Program-made: the position numbers and the translations under genes
Notes under the pieces: generated by a model
What the model saw: only the letters and a program-made list of their open reading frames with translations
The model's database searches: none
What the model was told of the DNA's origin: nothing
Shown here: positions 1 through 12,194 of the stretch, one piece after another
Layout of the letters: the number at the start of each line of letters is the position of its first letter
How positions within the stretch are numbered: the stretch's first letter is position 1
Assembly: GCF_947179515.1 (NCBI RefSeq)
Contig: NC_067485.1
Span: 5,157,154-5,221,153 of the forward strand
Direction: 5' to 3'
From: Apodemus sylvaticus
Taxonomy: Eukaryota; Chordata; Mammalia; Rodentia; Muridae
Length of the DNA stretch: 64,000 nt

Positions 1-604
1 TAAGAAAGTCACCTGTAATTATGGATTGATACCGTATTCGAGGACATAAAGAGTGTCACTAACTAGAATGTAAATCATGCAAAGAAAGCCCTCAGTTCCC
101 TGCCCCAAGGCTTCTGATCTCTTTTATTCTGTAATTATCAGATTAGTGAAGTGCACTCTATCAACACCTGCCATGTTTGCATCCAGAAATAGTAGGAAAG
201 TTAAAGATTTCCTCTCTTTCAAAATGGTTGGAATAAAACATTAGATTTCTTTGGAAACAGTCTCACTCCAGAGCCTATTAGCTCTAAATAAAATTAACAG
301 TGGACTTTGTTTTTAATCTCATAAGTTCTGCCAAGTCTCAAGCCAAATTTAAATGTCATCAGTTTACTTACAATAGTGTCTAGTGCATGAGTTAAATTCA
401 TTACTCAGTGCACTTCTTAAACAGCCTTCCTGCTTTTAAGAGATGAGGTATGCATCCTTATTTCTTAGGTGGTTGCTACCTGAATCTAAAGAAAGGGACA
501 GCAAATCCATACCCCTAGTCTACCCTCGTTGTAGCCAGTGATTGCCACTTGTTTTCTGGTGTCCCCTTAGTGACTTCAATGGACTGTTGGGGGTGATGAG
601 TCTC
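1..604. other. Intronic DNA, nothing recognised
   Basis: AT-rich unique-looking sequence. No supported gene or repeat. Confidence 0.5.
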
Positions 605-722
605 CTGATGCTTTAATCCCAGAGCTCTGGAGGCAGAGGCAGTGGCTCTCTGTGAGTCTGAGTCCAGCCTGGTCAGGAGAGGAAGTTCCAGGACAGCCAA
701 GACTAAACTTCTTTGTCTGGAG
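605..722 (+). repeat. B1 SINE, 5'-truncated
   Basis: TTTAATCCCAGAGCTCTGG, GAGGCAGAGGCAG, CCAGCCTGGTC and GTTCCAGGACAGCC follow the B1 consensus order. The 5' A-box end and the clean A-tail are degraded. Confidence 0.85.
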
Positions 723-1229
723 AAACAAAGGAAAAGAAAATTATAGGAAAGACTTGGAGCTGTTTATTGGTCATTGATCACAGTAGCACTTGTGATCCCA
801 AAGAGCAACCACACAATGACACAATGACAGGGAGTTTGTGTGAGTGTGTACAAATGTGTGGCAGGAGTGTCCATGAGAAGTTGGGAGATGTTCCTGTGAT
901 CCCAGCTCCCTGAAGATAGAGGTGGGAAGAGTGCCTGGGAGTTAGGTAAGAGAAAGAGAAATAGAGATCGGATGGACAAATACAGGTATATTTATTTATG
1001 ACATAGATCAATAATGAGTGAGTCACCAAATATTTTAGTACTATTATGAAATTATATTTCTGAAGTACTGATATGACAGTATCATAAATCTTTGTTTTTC
1101 ATGCTTTGTACTAAACCCAGTATGGCATGGGACAAGCATTCCGTTATTCAGATTTTAAGAGCCATCAGATGAATGTCTGTGTGCTATATGTATAATAACT
1201 CACTGGGGGTTTTACACGAGAACTTAGGC

Positions 1230-1341
1230 TGGTGGTTTTCAACCTGAGGGTCACGACCCCTTTGGGGAGTCAAACAGCACTTTCACAGGGGTTGCATATC
1301 AGAAATCTGCATATCTGGTATGTATATTACAGCTCATAACA
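1230..1341 (-). mobile_element. URR1-type hAT DNA transposon, outer part A
   Basis: GGTGGTTTTCAACCTGAGGG with CACGACCCCTTTGGGG is the terminal inverted repeat and end sequence of the rodent URR1 family. The element is interrupted at about 1342 and resumes at about 2346. Confidence 0.8.
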
Positions 1342-2345
1342 AGGAAAAATGGACTGGAGCATGAAAAATGGATCTGATGGAAGGAGGATGGAGGGTACTG
1401 GGAGAGACAACTGGAATTGGGTAGCATTTCAAAGGTGAGGTAGAAACCTAGTGCAGTAGAAACTCTAAGGAACCTGCAAGGATGACCCTAAGGGTACAGA
1501 CTCCTAGGGGTACAGAGCTTGAGTGAGCTGTCTTCTGTAACCAGGCAAAACTTCCAGTGGTGGGAGTGGGACATCAACCCAGCCACCAAGTTTCAGTATA
1601 TGATTTATCCTACCTGTAAGGTAGCACTGAACTTGTGGGTGTGGCCAGCCAATCAGTCTCCATCTTGAGACTCATGCTATAAGAGGAAGCCCACTCCTGA
1701 CACTACCTGGAGGACCAAGAGCAGAGACTGGATAGTCCAGAGTCCCAGGATAGAACCAAACATGAACAGTCAATGAAATGATTCTGCTATACTCATAGAC
1801 CAGAACCTAAAGCCTAGCATAATCATCATCAGAAAGTCTTCATCCAGCAACTGATAGGCACAGATGCAGAAGCCCACAGCCAAATATTAGACTGGATTCA
1901 GGGAATTCTGAGGAAGATGGGGGTCATAGGAGCCAGAAGAGGGGTCAAGAACACAAGAAAAACCAGAGTCAACAACCAGGGTTCATCAGGTGCTCAGGGA
2001 GACTAAAGTGGCAATCAGGGAGCCTTCAGGGATCTGACCTAGGCTCTATGCATGTATGCTATGGTTTGTATAGGTTGATCTTGAGGGAAATTGTCTTTGA
2101 CTCTTTTACCTGCTCTTGGGACCATTTTTCTTCTACTCGGTTGCCTTGTCCAGCCTAAAAATGAAGGGAGGTAACTAGTCTTTCTGCAACTTACTGTGCT
2201 GTGTTAATATCCCTGGGAGGCCTGTAGAGGAGAAATGGATCTAGGGGAGAAGGAAGGTTCAGGGAGAGACTTGGAGGAGAGGAGGGAAGGGAAACTGAGT
2301 TAGGGATATAATTGTATGAAAGAATAAAAAAAATAAAAATTTACA
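1342..2345 (+). mobile_element. L1 (Lx-type) 3'-end insertion nested in URR1
   Basis: About 1 kb separates the two URR1 halves and ends in an A-rich tail (GAATAAAAAAAATAAAAAT). Internal blocks such as CCCACAGCCAAATATTAGAC, CATCATCAGAAAGTCTTC and the purine-rich AGAGGAGGGAAGGGAAACTG match the layout of the Lx L1 3' UTR as I remember it. No clean target-site duplication was found. The family assignment is moderate; the insertion itself is clear from the split host element. Confidence 0.55.
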
Positions 2346-2456
2346 GTAGCAAAATTTTTTATAACATAGGAATGAAAATAATTTTATAGTTGGGGGTCAC
2401 CACAATAAGAGGTGCTATATTAAAAGGTCACAGCATTAGAAGGTTGAAAACCACTG
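2346..2456 (-). mobile_element. URR1-type hAT DNA transposon, outer part B
   Basis: GTAGCAAAATT, ATAATTTTATAGTTGGGGGT and the closing inverted repeat GGTTGAAAACCACTG complete the URR1 begun at 1230. Confidence 0.8.
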
Positions 2457-2611
2457 CCTTTAGACAGTCCTGTACTGATTGATTAAAACAGAAAAGCTCT
2501 TAAACTTTGTGAGTTTTTTATGTGTAAGTTCTACATCCTGCCCAGGTGTGTGAGTTCTAGTTGCTTTGTTTTGCAAAGTAGAACTCAACATTTAGACATT
2601 TTTAGTCTTGT

Positions 2612-2790
2612 TTTGTTTTGAGATGGAGTGGGGTGGGGGCTGGGAGGGCCAGGGTTGGGTGGGGTGAGGGGTAGTGGTGTCTCAGGTTGGCTACAAAGTT
2701 GCTATGTAGCCAAGGCTGGTTTGGATTTCCTGATCCTTATTGTCTGGCCAGTGCTGGTACTGCAGTGTGAACACCCACTCCAAGCTACAT
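2612..2790 (-). repeat. Old B1/PB1-like SINE, with G-rich insertion
   Basis: In reverse orientation: TTTGAGATGGAG, GCTATGTAGCCAAGGCTGG, TTCCTGATCC, then GCTGGTACTGCAGTGTGAAC. Diverged, with a GGGGTGGGG-rich stretch (about 2625-2680) inside. Confidence 0.6.
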
Positions 2791-3093
2791 TTCCTTTTTT
2801 ATTTTAGAAGGTAAAATTTATCAAACTTTTGAGGTGTTATGATATAAAAAATTTGGTGCTCAAGGTCTTATGTGTCAAGTAGAAGCAATAACCCTAAAAT
2901 TAAGCAGTACAAAATGCAGTACAGGATAAATACCATTAAAGAATAACCACAGAGTGAAAACAAGTCTTTGGTCTTCTATGCTACATCTAGAAACATCATT
3001 TTTTTTCAATGTTCTTTTCAAAGCAGCCTTTCGTTTCATGGCTTATCGTTCTTTTTTTCCCCATTGACTGAGAGGTGGGAGTAACAGAAGCAC

Positions 3094-3154
3094 ACATGTG
3101 TGCATACACATGCGCGCGCACACACACACACACACACGCACACACACACACACA
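3094..3154. repeat. (CA)n microsatellite
   Basis: CACACATGTGTG followed by a CG-interrupted (CA)n run to 3154. It is the partner of the (GT)n at 3229-3263. Confidence 0.97.
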
Positions 3155-3224
3155 TACCCTTGTATATGGTTATGTGGGAGTAAGATGCATCCATACCTGT
3201 GGATGGGAGGGGTAAGAGTAGCAT

Positions 3225-3228
<4 letters not shown>

Positions 3229-3263
<35 letters not shown>
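3229..3263. repeat. (GT)n microsatellite
   Basis: Uninterrupted (GT)17-18. It lies 75 bp after the (CA)n run and is complementary to it. Confidence 0.98.
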
Positions 3264-3264
<1 letters not shown>

Positions 3265-4819
3265 CCACAGGCTTGGGAACACGTGCAACACAGTATATCC
3301 TATGAGGACAAACATCTCTGTGCCCTGTAGATGGAATTGACGGGTCTTTGCAGCCTCATTTAGGTCGGTATCAAATTATCCGGATGTTTCTCATTACTTT
3401 GTGCTTTGGAATATGATCAGAAGACATTATGGATGGACATGGGAGTCTTGAGTACTTCCTCTCAGATAGGGAGAGATCTAATTGTGTTGATTCCAGGGCA
3501 ACTCTGGCCCCTCTCCTAGGCTGAGCACTTAGGTAAAGAACCCCAACAGCTTTTACCACTCTTACTTTTTTTCCTGCCTCCCCTTTCCATATAGCTTAGC
3601 ATATCCCTTATCTTTATATGTTTTAATGTTCTCAAGCAGGGGTCCTGGGAGCACCTTACTGAAGGGGCTGTGCCTGGTCCAGTTTTTGACGGGTTTTATG
3701 AGAATAGCAGTGCTCACTTTCCTCTTTGGCATTTCTTGGGGCATATTCCATGCTGCTTCCCTGTGTGCAGCACTGTGTTAGTGTGGGGTAGGTGACCATG
3801 GAGACAGGCCAGAGGCAAAGACTGTGGTCTGTAGGATGAAGGAGCCACATCATTTAAAGTAAGGCCTTGGGTCTAGTTACAATGTACTGGAGCTTTTGGT
3901 ATTGGTGTGTTCCTCTTTTCTTTTCTGCTTCTCTTTTCTCTTAAGTTTGGGCCAATATTAGATACTTAGTAAAGATTCATAATAGTATTGCATACTATGT
4001 GATATCAGACTTCCAATGCAATGTTTTATGATGAACAAGAGATGAAAAGTGAAAGCCATCTCTGTCATTTGACACCAGCACTGACTTTTTCGCGATACTT
4101 ATTTTGAGCTTTCAGCAATTTGTCCCTTCATGAACACTTTATGGAGACAGACAGACTTGTTACGAGAAGAGAAGGTATAAAGATAAGAAGACCCTCAACA
4201 TCCACTTGATAGCACCCGTGAGACAGAAGCCGGTGGAGCCACCGGCACTCACCGCTTTCCTATGCACAGTTTTAGTCTCAGTTTTCAGTAGTGTGCAAGT
4301 TTTAAGAGTACTTGCTCTAAAGTGAGACATTTTTATTTGTTGAAAAATTTAAAATTCTCACATTTAAAATTTTACATTTGGATATTTGTGTTCTAAATAG
4401 AAGATTAAGTAGAGGTGGGTGGAGGGGAGAATGAAGAAATTACAGAGGTGATGTGGAGCAATGATGGAAATATTAGTAGAAAGATGTGTTGATGAGCTGA
4501 GATCTAGCCTGCTCAGAGAGCCCCATACTTAGGTGCTATAGGCCTTGGAATCAGTTGATTGATTGATCCTTATCCAGACCCAACCCCAGCTACATGATCT
4601 TTTCCAGCACCTGTTTCTCAGGAACCACCCCTCCTCCCCATCTTCCTCTTCTGTCCTCTGAATTTTATTGGGCAAGTCTCATCAGGTAGACCTGCCCCCC
4701 CCATACTCACAGCTTTTGATGCCACCATCTTCCCCTAAGATACATCATGTGCAATGCACAAGTCTTATGTTTGTTGAGTGCAACATTTAAGAATTCTATC
4801 ATGAAGCACCCACTCTTGA
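3264..4819. other. Intronic DNA, possible L1 3' UTR remnant at its right end
   Basis: Short chance frames only. A (TTGA)n stretch lies at 4553-4567. From about 4560 the C/T-rich sequence could be a worn extension of the L1 at 4820. Confidence 0.45.
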
Positions 4820-6305
4820 GTCTTTCTTCTTCAGCTTCATGAAGTCTGTGAATTATATCTTAGGTATTCTAAACTATTGGGCTAATATCCACTTATCAGT
4901 GAATGCATACCATGTGTGTTCTTTTGTGATTGGGTTACCTCACAATGATATTTTCTAGTTCCATCCATTTGCCTAAGAATTTCATGAATTCATTGTTTTT
5001 AGTAGCTGAGTAGTACGCCATTGTATAAATGTACCACATTCTCTGTATCCATTCCTCTGTTGAAGGACATCTGGGTTCTTTCTAGTTTCTGGCTATCATA
5101 AATAAGGCTGCTTTGAACATAGTGGAGTATGTGTCATTATGACATGTTGGAGCATCTTCTGGGTATATGCTGGAGTGGTCCTCAGATAATACTATGTCTA
5201 GTTTTCTAAGGAACTGACAAACTGATTTCCAGAGTGGTTGTACCAGCTTGAAATCCCACTGACAAAAGAGGAATGTTCCTCTTTCTCCACATCCTCACCA
5301 GCATCTGCTGTCACCTGAGTTTTTGATTGTAGCCCTTCTGACTGGTGTGAGGTGAAATCTCAGGGTTGTTTTGATTTGCATTTCCCTGATGATTAAGGAT
5401 GTTGAACATTTTTTTAGGTGCTTCTTGGCTGTTTGATATTCCTCAGTTGAGAGCTCTGTTTAGCTTTGTACCCCATTTTTAAAAGGTTTATTTGATTGTT
5501 TGGAGTCTAATTTCTTGAGTTCTTTGCATATATTGGATATTAGCCCTCTATCAGATGTAGGATTGGTAAAGATCTTTTCCCAATCTATTGCTTTCCGCTT
5601 TGTCCTATTGACAGTGTCCTTTACCCTACGGAAGCTTTGTAATTGTATAAGGTTCCATTTCTCAATTCTTGATCTTAGAGCCTGTGCCCATGTGTTCAAG
5701 ATTCATCCCCACTTTCTTCTCTACACGCTTCAGTGTGTCTGGTTTTATGTGTAGATCCTTGATCCACTTGGACTTGAGCTTTGTACAAGGAGATAAGTAT
5801 GGATCAATTTGTATGCTTCTACGTGCTGTTCAACCTCCAGTTGAACCAGAGCCATTTGTTAAAAATGCTGTCTTCCCCCCCCCCCCACTGGATGGTTTTA
5901 GCTCTTTTGTCAAATATAAGTGACCATAGGTGTGTGGGTTCATTTTTGGGTCTTCAATTCTATTCCATTCATCTTCCTGCTTGTCTCTTTACCTATACCA
6001 TGCAGTTGTTTTTTTTTTTTTTTTTTTTTATCACTATTGCTCTATAATATAGCTTGAGGTCATGGACCATGATTTCCCCAGAAGTTCTCTTATTGTTGAG
6101 AGTAGTTTTTGCCATCCTGAGTTTTTTGTTATTCCAAATGAATTTGAGAATTGTTCTTTCTAACTCTATGAAAAACTGAGTTGGAATTTTCATGGGGATT
6201 GCATTGAATCTGTAGATTGCTTTTGGCAAGATGGCCATTTTTACTATATTAATCCTACCAATCTATGAGCATGGGAAATCTTTCCATCTTCTGAGATCTT
6301 TTTTA
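4820..6305 (-). mobile_element. L1 LINE, 5'-truncated, ORF2 C-terminal part and 3' UTR
   Basis: Read on the minus strand this gives the L1 ORF2 C-terminal region in fragments: MAILPKAIYRFNAIP, ILKFIWNNKK and the LYYRAIV block (6238-5993), then ALRSRIEKWN and PTSDRGLISNICKELKKLD (5699-5460). Forward-strand hallmarks are GGGCTAATATCCACTTATCAG-like sequence at 4880 and GGACATCTGGGTTCTTTC at 5066. Frameshifts, a C-run (5876-5886) and a T-run (6007-6030) break it. Dead copy. A more degraded 3' UTR may extend left to about 4547. Confidence 0.93.
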
Positions 6306-6546
6306 TTATTTTCCCCATAATTTTGACTAGCTTAGACTTTTAAATAAACTTAGTTTTATTGTTCCTATGATTGAAATTTCTAGAAACAATTTTATTAGGA
6401 TATAATACACATACAGTTTAATGTTGTAACGCTCTGCAATTACAATTATAATTTTGAAGATACAGGAATAGATGATATATGTAATGTCTGGCAGTATGGT
6501 TATGCACTGACTTTAACCTCTTACGTGAGATAAGATTGTATAATAT

Positions 6547-6770
6547 AGGCTTGAGTAGCTCAGTGGTAGAGAGCTTACCTAACGTGCAAAATCCTGGGTT
6601 TGATGCCCTCCCCACAACAACAAAAAAATATATTTCTAGTATTCAGGAGGTAGAGGAAGGAGGATCAGGAGTACAAGGACATCATGAGTTCAAGACCAGT
6701 CTGTGCACATGAGATCAAGACCAGACTGCACATGAAATCCTGTCTCAAAAAGCAAAAACCATAACCTTTG
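6547..6770 (+). repeat. B4 SINE (ID-like head fused to B1-like body)
   Basis: GAGTAGCTCAGTGGTAGAG and CCTGGGTTTGATGCCC are the tRNA-derived ID head. ATTCAGGAGG, GAGTTCAAGACCAG and CCTGTCTCAAAAAGCAAAA are the B1-like part with its tail. CATGAGTTCAAGACCAG / CATGAGATCAAGACCAG is internally duplicated (about 6683-6730). Confidence 0.8.
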
Positions 6771-7904
6771 AAGAACTTTAATTAGGTATTTGGTGAGATC
6801 TACACACCTGAATGATCTATTAAGGTAATTAATATATTACTAAATATCTAGGGAAAATCAAAAAGCACAAATAAGCAGAAATATACACTATTCTTGATAA
6901 ATTAGTTATCATGGAAGATCATGTAGTAATGGTGCCATAGCTATAAATGCCTGCCTTAGAGCTATTCATTTGAAATTGGTTTCAGACACCCATGTCTAAT
7001 TCTTGTAATGCTATCAAGATTTCTGTGACCTAAGTTTTGGCTTTCTGAATCATTGGATAACATGATGCATCTGGTTGGTAATAAAATAATATAATTCCAT
7101 TTTTGATCAGAAAAGTCAAAATTAAGTTTTTGAATTCAATTAATAAGTTGACTCCAAAAATAGTTATAAATGGTGAGTTAGACATTTGAGCAAGTGTAAT
7201 GTTGGAAGTATCCTGCAGTGACAGCATTGATGTTGGTTTCTTTCCCCTACAATGTTTAGAACTTTAAATACATTTGAAAAAAAGAAAACAGAGCTGTGTA
7301 AGAATTGATGTGAAGTTTTATGCAGATAAAGATTAACATATATGCCTGTTGTAGCATCTTTCTGTTGACCAACTTGTTTTATAGACTTAAATAACCAACT
7401 CCATTTGCCAAACCACTGATAGTTCTCCTTTAAGATAGATTTTATGAATTCAGAGTAAAAATACTATTCTCCATTGCCTGTGAAAGCTTCTGAAGAGACT
7501 ACAGGGACAGAGTCTCGCTGAGAATGTGAGGCTGGTTTCCAGCTCAGTCCTGCTTCGCTCTCCCAAGGGTTGCCATTGTGGGCATATGTGACCACACATA
7601 GCTACGAAAAGTTTAAAGTGGAATATGAGATGGCAGAGGTACCCTGTGACATTAAACAGTTTTATAGAGAGCTTTTAGGCTCAAAAGTAAAAGCTGATGT
7701 ATAAACCTACATTATATATTTTCTTTTGGTTGAGCAAATCTGTGTGTTGTGCGTAAACAAATACTCGTGACATTAGAAAGGTAAAATCTGGGGAAGCAGA
7801 AAATTGTTCAAGTATTTCTGGGGCTGACATTCATACTGATACTCATGTCAAAATAAAAGGCAGTTATTAAACAGTTTCTATTGTGTGGACTGTATGTGGA
7901 CTGT
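6771..7904. other. Intronic DNA, nothing recognised
   Basis: AT-rich. No gene or repeat landmark seen. Confidence 0.5.
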
Positions 7905-8205
7905 ATGTGTGAGTTTGAGTACATGCGCATGCATGTAGGTACCCATGCCTGTTCTGTGTATATGGAGACCAGAAAGTAGCATCCAGTCTTCCTCGTTGCT
8001 TTTCTTTGGGAGATGGAGTCTTTTGCTGAACTTGGAACTCACAAAGGCTAACCAGCAAAAACCAGCCTATCTCTGCCTCCACCTCTCAGTATTTGGATTA
8101 TAGATGTGTATTGCCATGTTTTATGTGGGTATGGAGGTCCTAAATTCAGGTGCTCATGTTTGCATACCAAGCACTTTACCCTGAGTCATTTCTCTAGTCC
8201 CTTGA
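7905..8205 (-). repeat. Composite tRNA/B1 SINE (B4-like)
   Basis: In reverse: GAACTTGGAACTCACAAAGG, ATCTCTGCCTCCACCTCTCA, TATGTGGGTATGGAGGTCC, GCACTTTACCCTGAGTCATT. Same architecture as the copies at 9535, 12195 and 23120. The exact family name is uncertain. Confidence 0.65.
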
Positions 8206-8346
8206 TTTTTAAAGTTAACTTATTATTATGCATACATATACATACATATCATGTATATTTGGTTCTTTTGTAGTTCCTGTAAATTATGTTTTGATAAACC
8301 CATTTGTTTTTATGACTTCTTGGGTATCAATTAAGAAAAGAATTAT

Positions 8347-8490
8347 TGTTGGATGTGGTGGTTTGTTTTTGTAATCTGAGCATTCTGGAGCTAAGGCAGG
8401 AGGATTATCAGTATTTTGAAGTCATTCTGGACTCCAGAGTGGGTTCTGGGACAGATTGGACCAGAGTGAGACATTGCCTCAAAAAGAAAA
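8347..8490 (+). repeat. B1/PB1-like SINE
   Basis: GGATGTGGTGGTTTG, AGCATTCTGGAGCTAAGGCA, GAGTGAGACATTGCCTC and an A-rich tail follow the B1 order. Old and diverged. Confidence 0.7.
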
Positions 8491-9316
8491 GCATTTTTTA
8501 TTAATTAGGGCAATTTTGGCTAAATTACACTGTTAAAATTTCTTCTGCTTCATCCTACTACCTTTCTTAATAGTAGAAAATACTAATTTTGTGTGGAATC
8601 TGTAGATCTTAGAATTATTTTATTGTTATACAATAGAAAAACAATGTTCAGAATTCATACTTGGGAGTCACATTCTTCCCAGAAAATGGGTAGATTTTTA
8701 GGGTTGGGGTGGGGTAGCAGTTGAATCATTTCTTTCGCTCCAGCTTCATCTGTAATATTGGAACTTTTGGATCTGTAAAAATTCTGAGGTGCTCGCTCAT
8801 GTTGGAAGTAAACATTAGTACTTTTCTTTTCTTGTTAGCTGTAACCTACTACACATTTTCTTTTGGCCAAATCTCAGTCTTTTGTAAAACTTACATAACA
8901 GGCTTCTTACATAGTTCTGTGATGGAAGAGAGGGCTCTCTGCAGGCCTTATTTTAAGATGGTAGGCTCTGCTGGACCAAAACCTGAGGGTGTAATTAACA
9001 GTGTCTGTGGAGGGACCACGTGCACTGATTTCATGGGCCATTTGGCCTACGAGATGGGATTTAGGTCCTCATTCATTGTCGTGGGCAGTATTCCTGTGGG
9101 AGTATAAGGTCTAGCTGCTTTACATTGAATAAGTTCCGAATGTTTTATCTTGTTCCAGGGTGGGTGATTATACTCGAGAATGCACTTAATTACAAGCTTT
9201 ATGTGTCTAGCATCCATTCAGCCTACGTCCTCTTCACTGCACCTAACATCATCTATGGAATTTCATTTTCAGGTTTTGGGAAGTCTAAAGCTGTCACATT
9301 TGAAATCTGCTTTGTG
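8491..9316. other. Intronic DNA with an unsupported 128-codon frame
   Basis: The frame at 8721-9107 has no recognised domain or exon signals. Confidence 0.5.
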
Positions 9317-9348
<32 letters not shown>

Positions 9349-9363
9349 TGTGTGTTGTGTGTG
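9317..9363. repeat. (GT)n microsatellite
   Basis: (TG)15 followed by imperfect TG units. Confidence 0.95.
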
Positions 9364-9534
9364 TTTCTACCTTGCCATTTTGGAACTTTTTTGATTAGAA
9401 TTTATGTATTAGTATTAATGTTATCAACAAAACAAACACATTTGCTAAAATTCTCAGGAAAGAGGCATCATTTATGAGTGGCGGGTGATCTGAGACTGTT
9501 TGTAGTCAGGTGTGGAAGCCACAGGCCCATGTTG

Positions 9535-9690
9535 ATAGCCTCATCTATTGCTTCAGTTGTTGAGAGAGGGCTCTGACTGAACCTGAGTTCACCCTTCCAG
9601 CTAGCCTGCCTGGCCAGCCACCTGTGGGAGGCTTACCACTGCCTCAGCAGCATGAACTTACAGATGTGTGCTTCCATGTTCTGCCTCTTA
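9535..9690 (-). repeat. Composite tRNA/B1 SINE fragment (B4-like)
   Basis: CTGACTGAACCTGAGTTCAC, AGCTAGCCTGCCTGGCCAGC and CTTACCACTGCCTCAGCAGC resemble the B1-like section of the copies at 7905 and 12195. Confidence 0.55.
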
Positions 9691-10017
9691 ACATCTTTTT
9701 AATGTAACGATTTTATTATTGGATAAAAATCTAATTGGTCGTGATTTACTACTAAGTTTTTTTTTTGATAGAATCATCTTCCATTTAATTTTTTTACATA
9801 GTTCTTTTGGTTTGAGGGGCAAGTATCTTTATATCTCTCAGACAGACTTTGTCAACATCAAGTCGTGTTGCCTCATGTGTTTTATTTTCAAGATTTTGAT
9901 TTATTCATGATTGAGAAGCCTGTAATTACATTTCAGGATTTTATCAGAATTTATAAGTGCATTTGGTCACTGTGCAACTTCTTTGGAAGATACATATTTT
10001 CCCTTTATTTATATTTA

Positions 10018-10165
10018 ATGTGTGTGTGCACGTGTGCACATGCATGTGCATGGGATTGAATGCTTTCCTTCAACCATGCGAGTCTCAGGCATCAAACTCA
10101 GGTTGTCAACCTTGGTGGCAGGCACCTCTGTCCGTTGAACAACCCCACCAGTACTGTTCTTTTTC
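10018..10165 (-). repeat. B3/B2-type SINE
   Basis: TG-rich tail then CAACCATGCGAGTCTCAGGC, ATCAAACTCAGGTTGTCAAC and GGTGGCAGGCACCTCTGTCC, the reverse complement of the B3 tRNA-derived head. Confidence 0.8.
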
Positions 10166-10679
10166 TATCAAACAAATTTTCTTACATAAACTTCTTTAAT
10201 GTGGAAGGCTTAGAGAAAGAGGGGAGTAGGTCTCTCTCTTTTTTTTTTCATTTCTCCTGAGAAGTCTTTAAAAAGATGTTTATACAATTCAAATATGCTT
10301 ATAACTTAAAAGAAATAATTTGGTGTGGCAAGTTTTAGGTAATAATAGTAAAAAGTATATATACACTCTGTAACCTTTCTTTAAGTCTTTGGTTTAAGTC
10401 CTCTGTCATACAGTGCCAAAGCATTGTTCTGAGCTGTGTGTGTTGAAACATGCATGCCTGTCCTAGTGTCGTATCTAATTATATCTCTGACATGCTTACT
10501 TCTAGTAATTGGATGTCGACCTCCCACAGCATGTGTTTTAACTTTTAGCTTTATCTGGAGGACCTGCTATAGGAATGAAGTTTTTACCACATAGCAGCTT
10601 AACAGTGTACACAGATCCTGTTTAAAATATACCATATACTTTATGTTTTGCAGAAATAGTGTATGTCCAGGGGAAAGGT
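10166..10679. other. Intronic DNA, nothing recognised
   Basis: AT-rich unique-looking sequence between a B3 SINE and an L1 fragment. Confidence 0.5.
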
Positions 10680-11440
10680 TTTTTTCCTTTTATTGAAAAT
10701 TAATTTTTCTTGCATAATATATCCTGATCAGGGTTTCCCCTCCCCTGCTCCTCTCTGTTCCTCCCCACATCCTTTCTGGTGTGGCTCCATTCCTTTTCAG
10801 TCTCCTTTGAAAAGAATAGGATTCTAAGAGATAATAATAAAATATAATAAGATAAATCATTGCATCCAAGTTGACTAAGGCAAAACAACAGAAGGAGAAG
10901 ATCCAAGAGAAGGCTACAGAATCAGACACACTAGTCCATACCTTCCGGAATCCCTTAGGATCACTGAACTAGAATCCATATGGTATCTGCAGAGGACCTG
11001 CTGCAGACCTGAGTAAGCCCTGTGTGCATGCTGCTCTGTCTCTGTGAGTTCCTATGAGCTTTACTCAGCTGATTTAGAAGACCCTGTTATCTTGGTGTCC
11101 CCCCCACCTCTGGCTCTTAGGCTCTTTAACATCTTCTTCCCCCAGGTCCCCTGAACCCAGAGGGGAGGACATTCCATTTAGGGCTGATGGAGGGCTTGGT
11201 GGAGACATCCCATTTCGGGCCCCAGTGTCTCTCACTCTCTGTGTAATGTCTGGTTAGATCTCTATCTGTTCCCATCTGCTGCAGGAGAAAGCTTCTCTGA
11301 TGCTGGCTGACGAAGGCACTGATCCTCTGTGGTTCTCACGGATTGTAACTTGGTTATCACTGACTTAACAGCTAATACACATATAAGTGAATACGTACCA
11401 TGTGTCTTTCTGAGTCTGAGGAAAAAGTCTAAGCAGTGAA
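10680..11440 (-). mobile_element. L1 (Lx-type) 3' UTR fragment
   Basis: Begins with a T-rich end and CATAATATATCCTGATCAGG. It continues through GTGAGTTCCTATGAGCTTTA, CTCACTCTCTGTGTAATGTC and CATCTGCTGCAGGAGAAAGC, blocks I associate with the Lx L1 3' UTR. A 5'-truncated retrocopy with no useful coding left. Confidence 0.75.
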
Positions 11441-12194
11441 AAAAATTTTAGTTGAGCTGACATGCATATCTGCCTTTGCTGATAATTATACACTGTATCA
11501 GCTGACTTTGCTGTTTCATCTCTGGATTGACAGCTCAGTATGAGAGTGAAGTTTTTCAGAATTTATTTTCCCTTCAAGTTTTTCAAAGATCAACTTGTAG
11601 AAGAGACTGGATGAACTGCTGGTCACTTAATCTTCATGGTCGACAATTATTTGACAAATATTCTATGAAAATGCTCCAAGGAGTGTTTTTATAGACCAAT
11701 TTAGATATTCTGTCTTGGACATGCTTGTGACTAGAGCAGTAAATGTTTGTTATGTGCACAAGCATGTATGAAAACATGTGATCATTGTCTATGCCTGCTG
11801 AAAGAGAACTTTACCAGTTCTAAGTCTCTGAACTGCAGTCCCGTAGAAATTAAAGTCTTAAGACTGGGAGCAGTTAATGCAGTGATGGTTTGTGGTGGTT
11901 AGCATTGTGCTGTGCTGCGTGGTGACTGTACTCTGTGGACTTAAGAGATTTCAGTCAGCACTTGGGAAGGAATACACCACAGGATCTGTGACAATTAAAG
12001 ATTTTTAAAGTGAAAGATTCAATGACTTTTCTCATTAATAAATAGGCCATTGGGGCCTTGCATACAGAAAAGGATTGTGCAATTCTCTTACTCATAATTG
12101 CTTAAAATTTAATGCTGTTTTGTTTTATGATCTTTATTTCCTATCATTGTTTTGCTGTAGTTAAAAATAAAATAACTGTCTATATATGTGTGTG
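11441..12194. other. Intronic DNA, nothing recognised
   Basis: Unique-looking, no coding or repeat signal. Confidence 0.5.

Noticed and set aside
5500..6047. Plus-strand frames of 79-88 aa
   Set aside because: Antisense of the minus-strand L1 ORF2.
6547..6610. tRNA-like A and B boxes
   Set aside because: It is the head of a SINE (ID/B4), not a tRNA gene: no cloverleaf, A-rich tail, many sister copies in the window.
8721..9107. 128-aa plus-strand frame
   Set aside because: No domain, no recognised homology, no convincing splice signals; hydrophobic, AT-driven composition.
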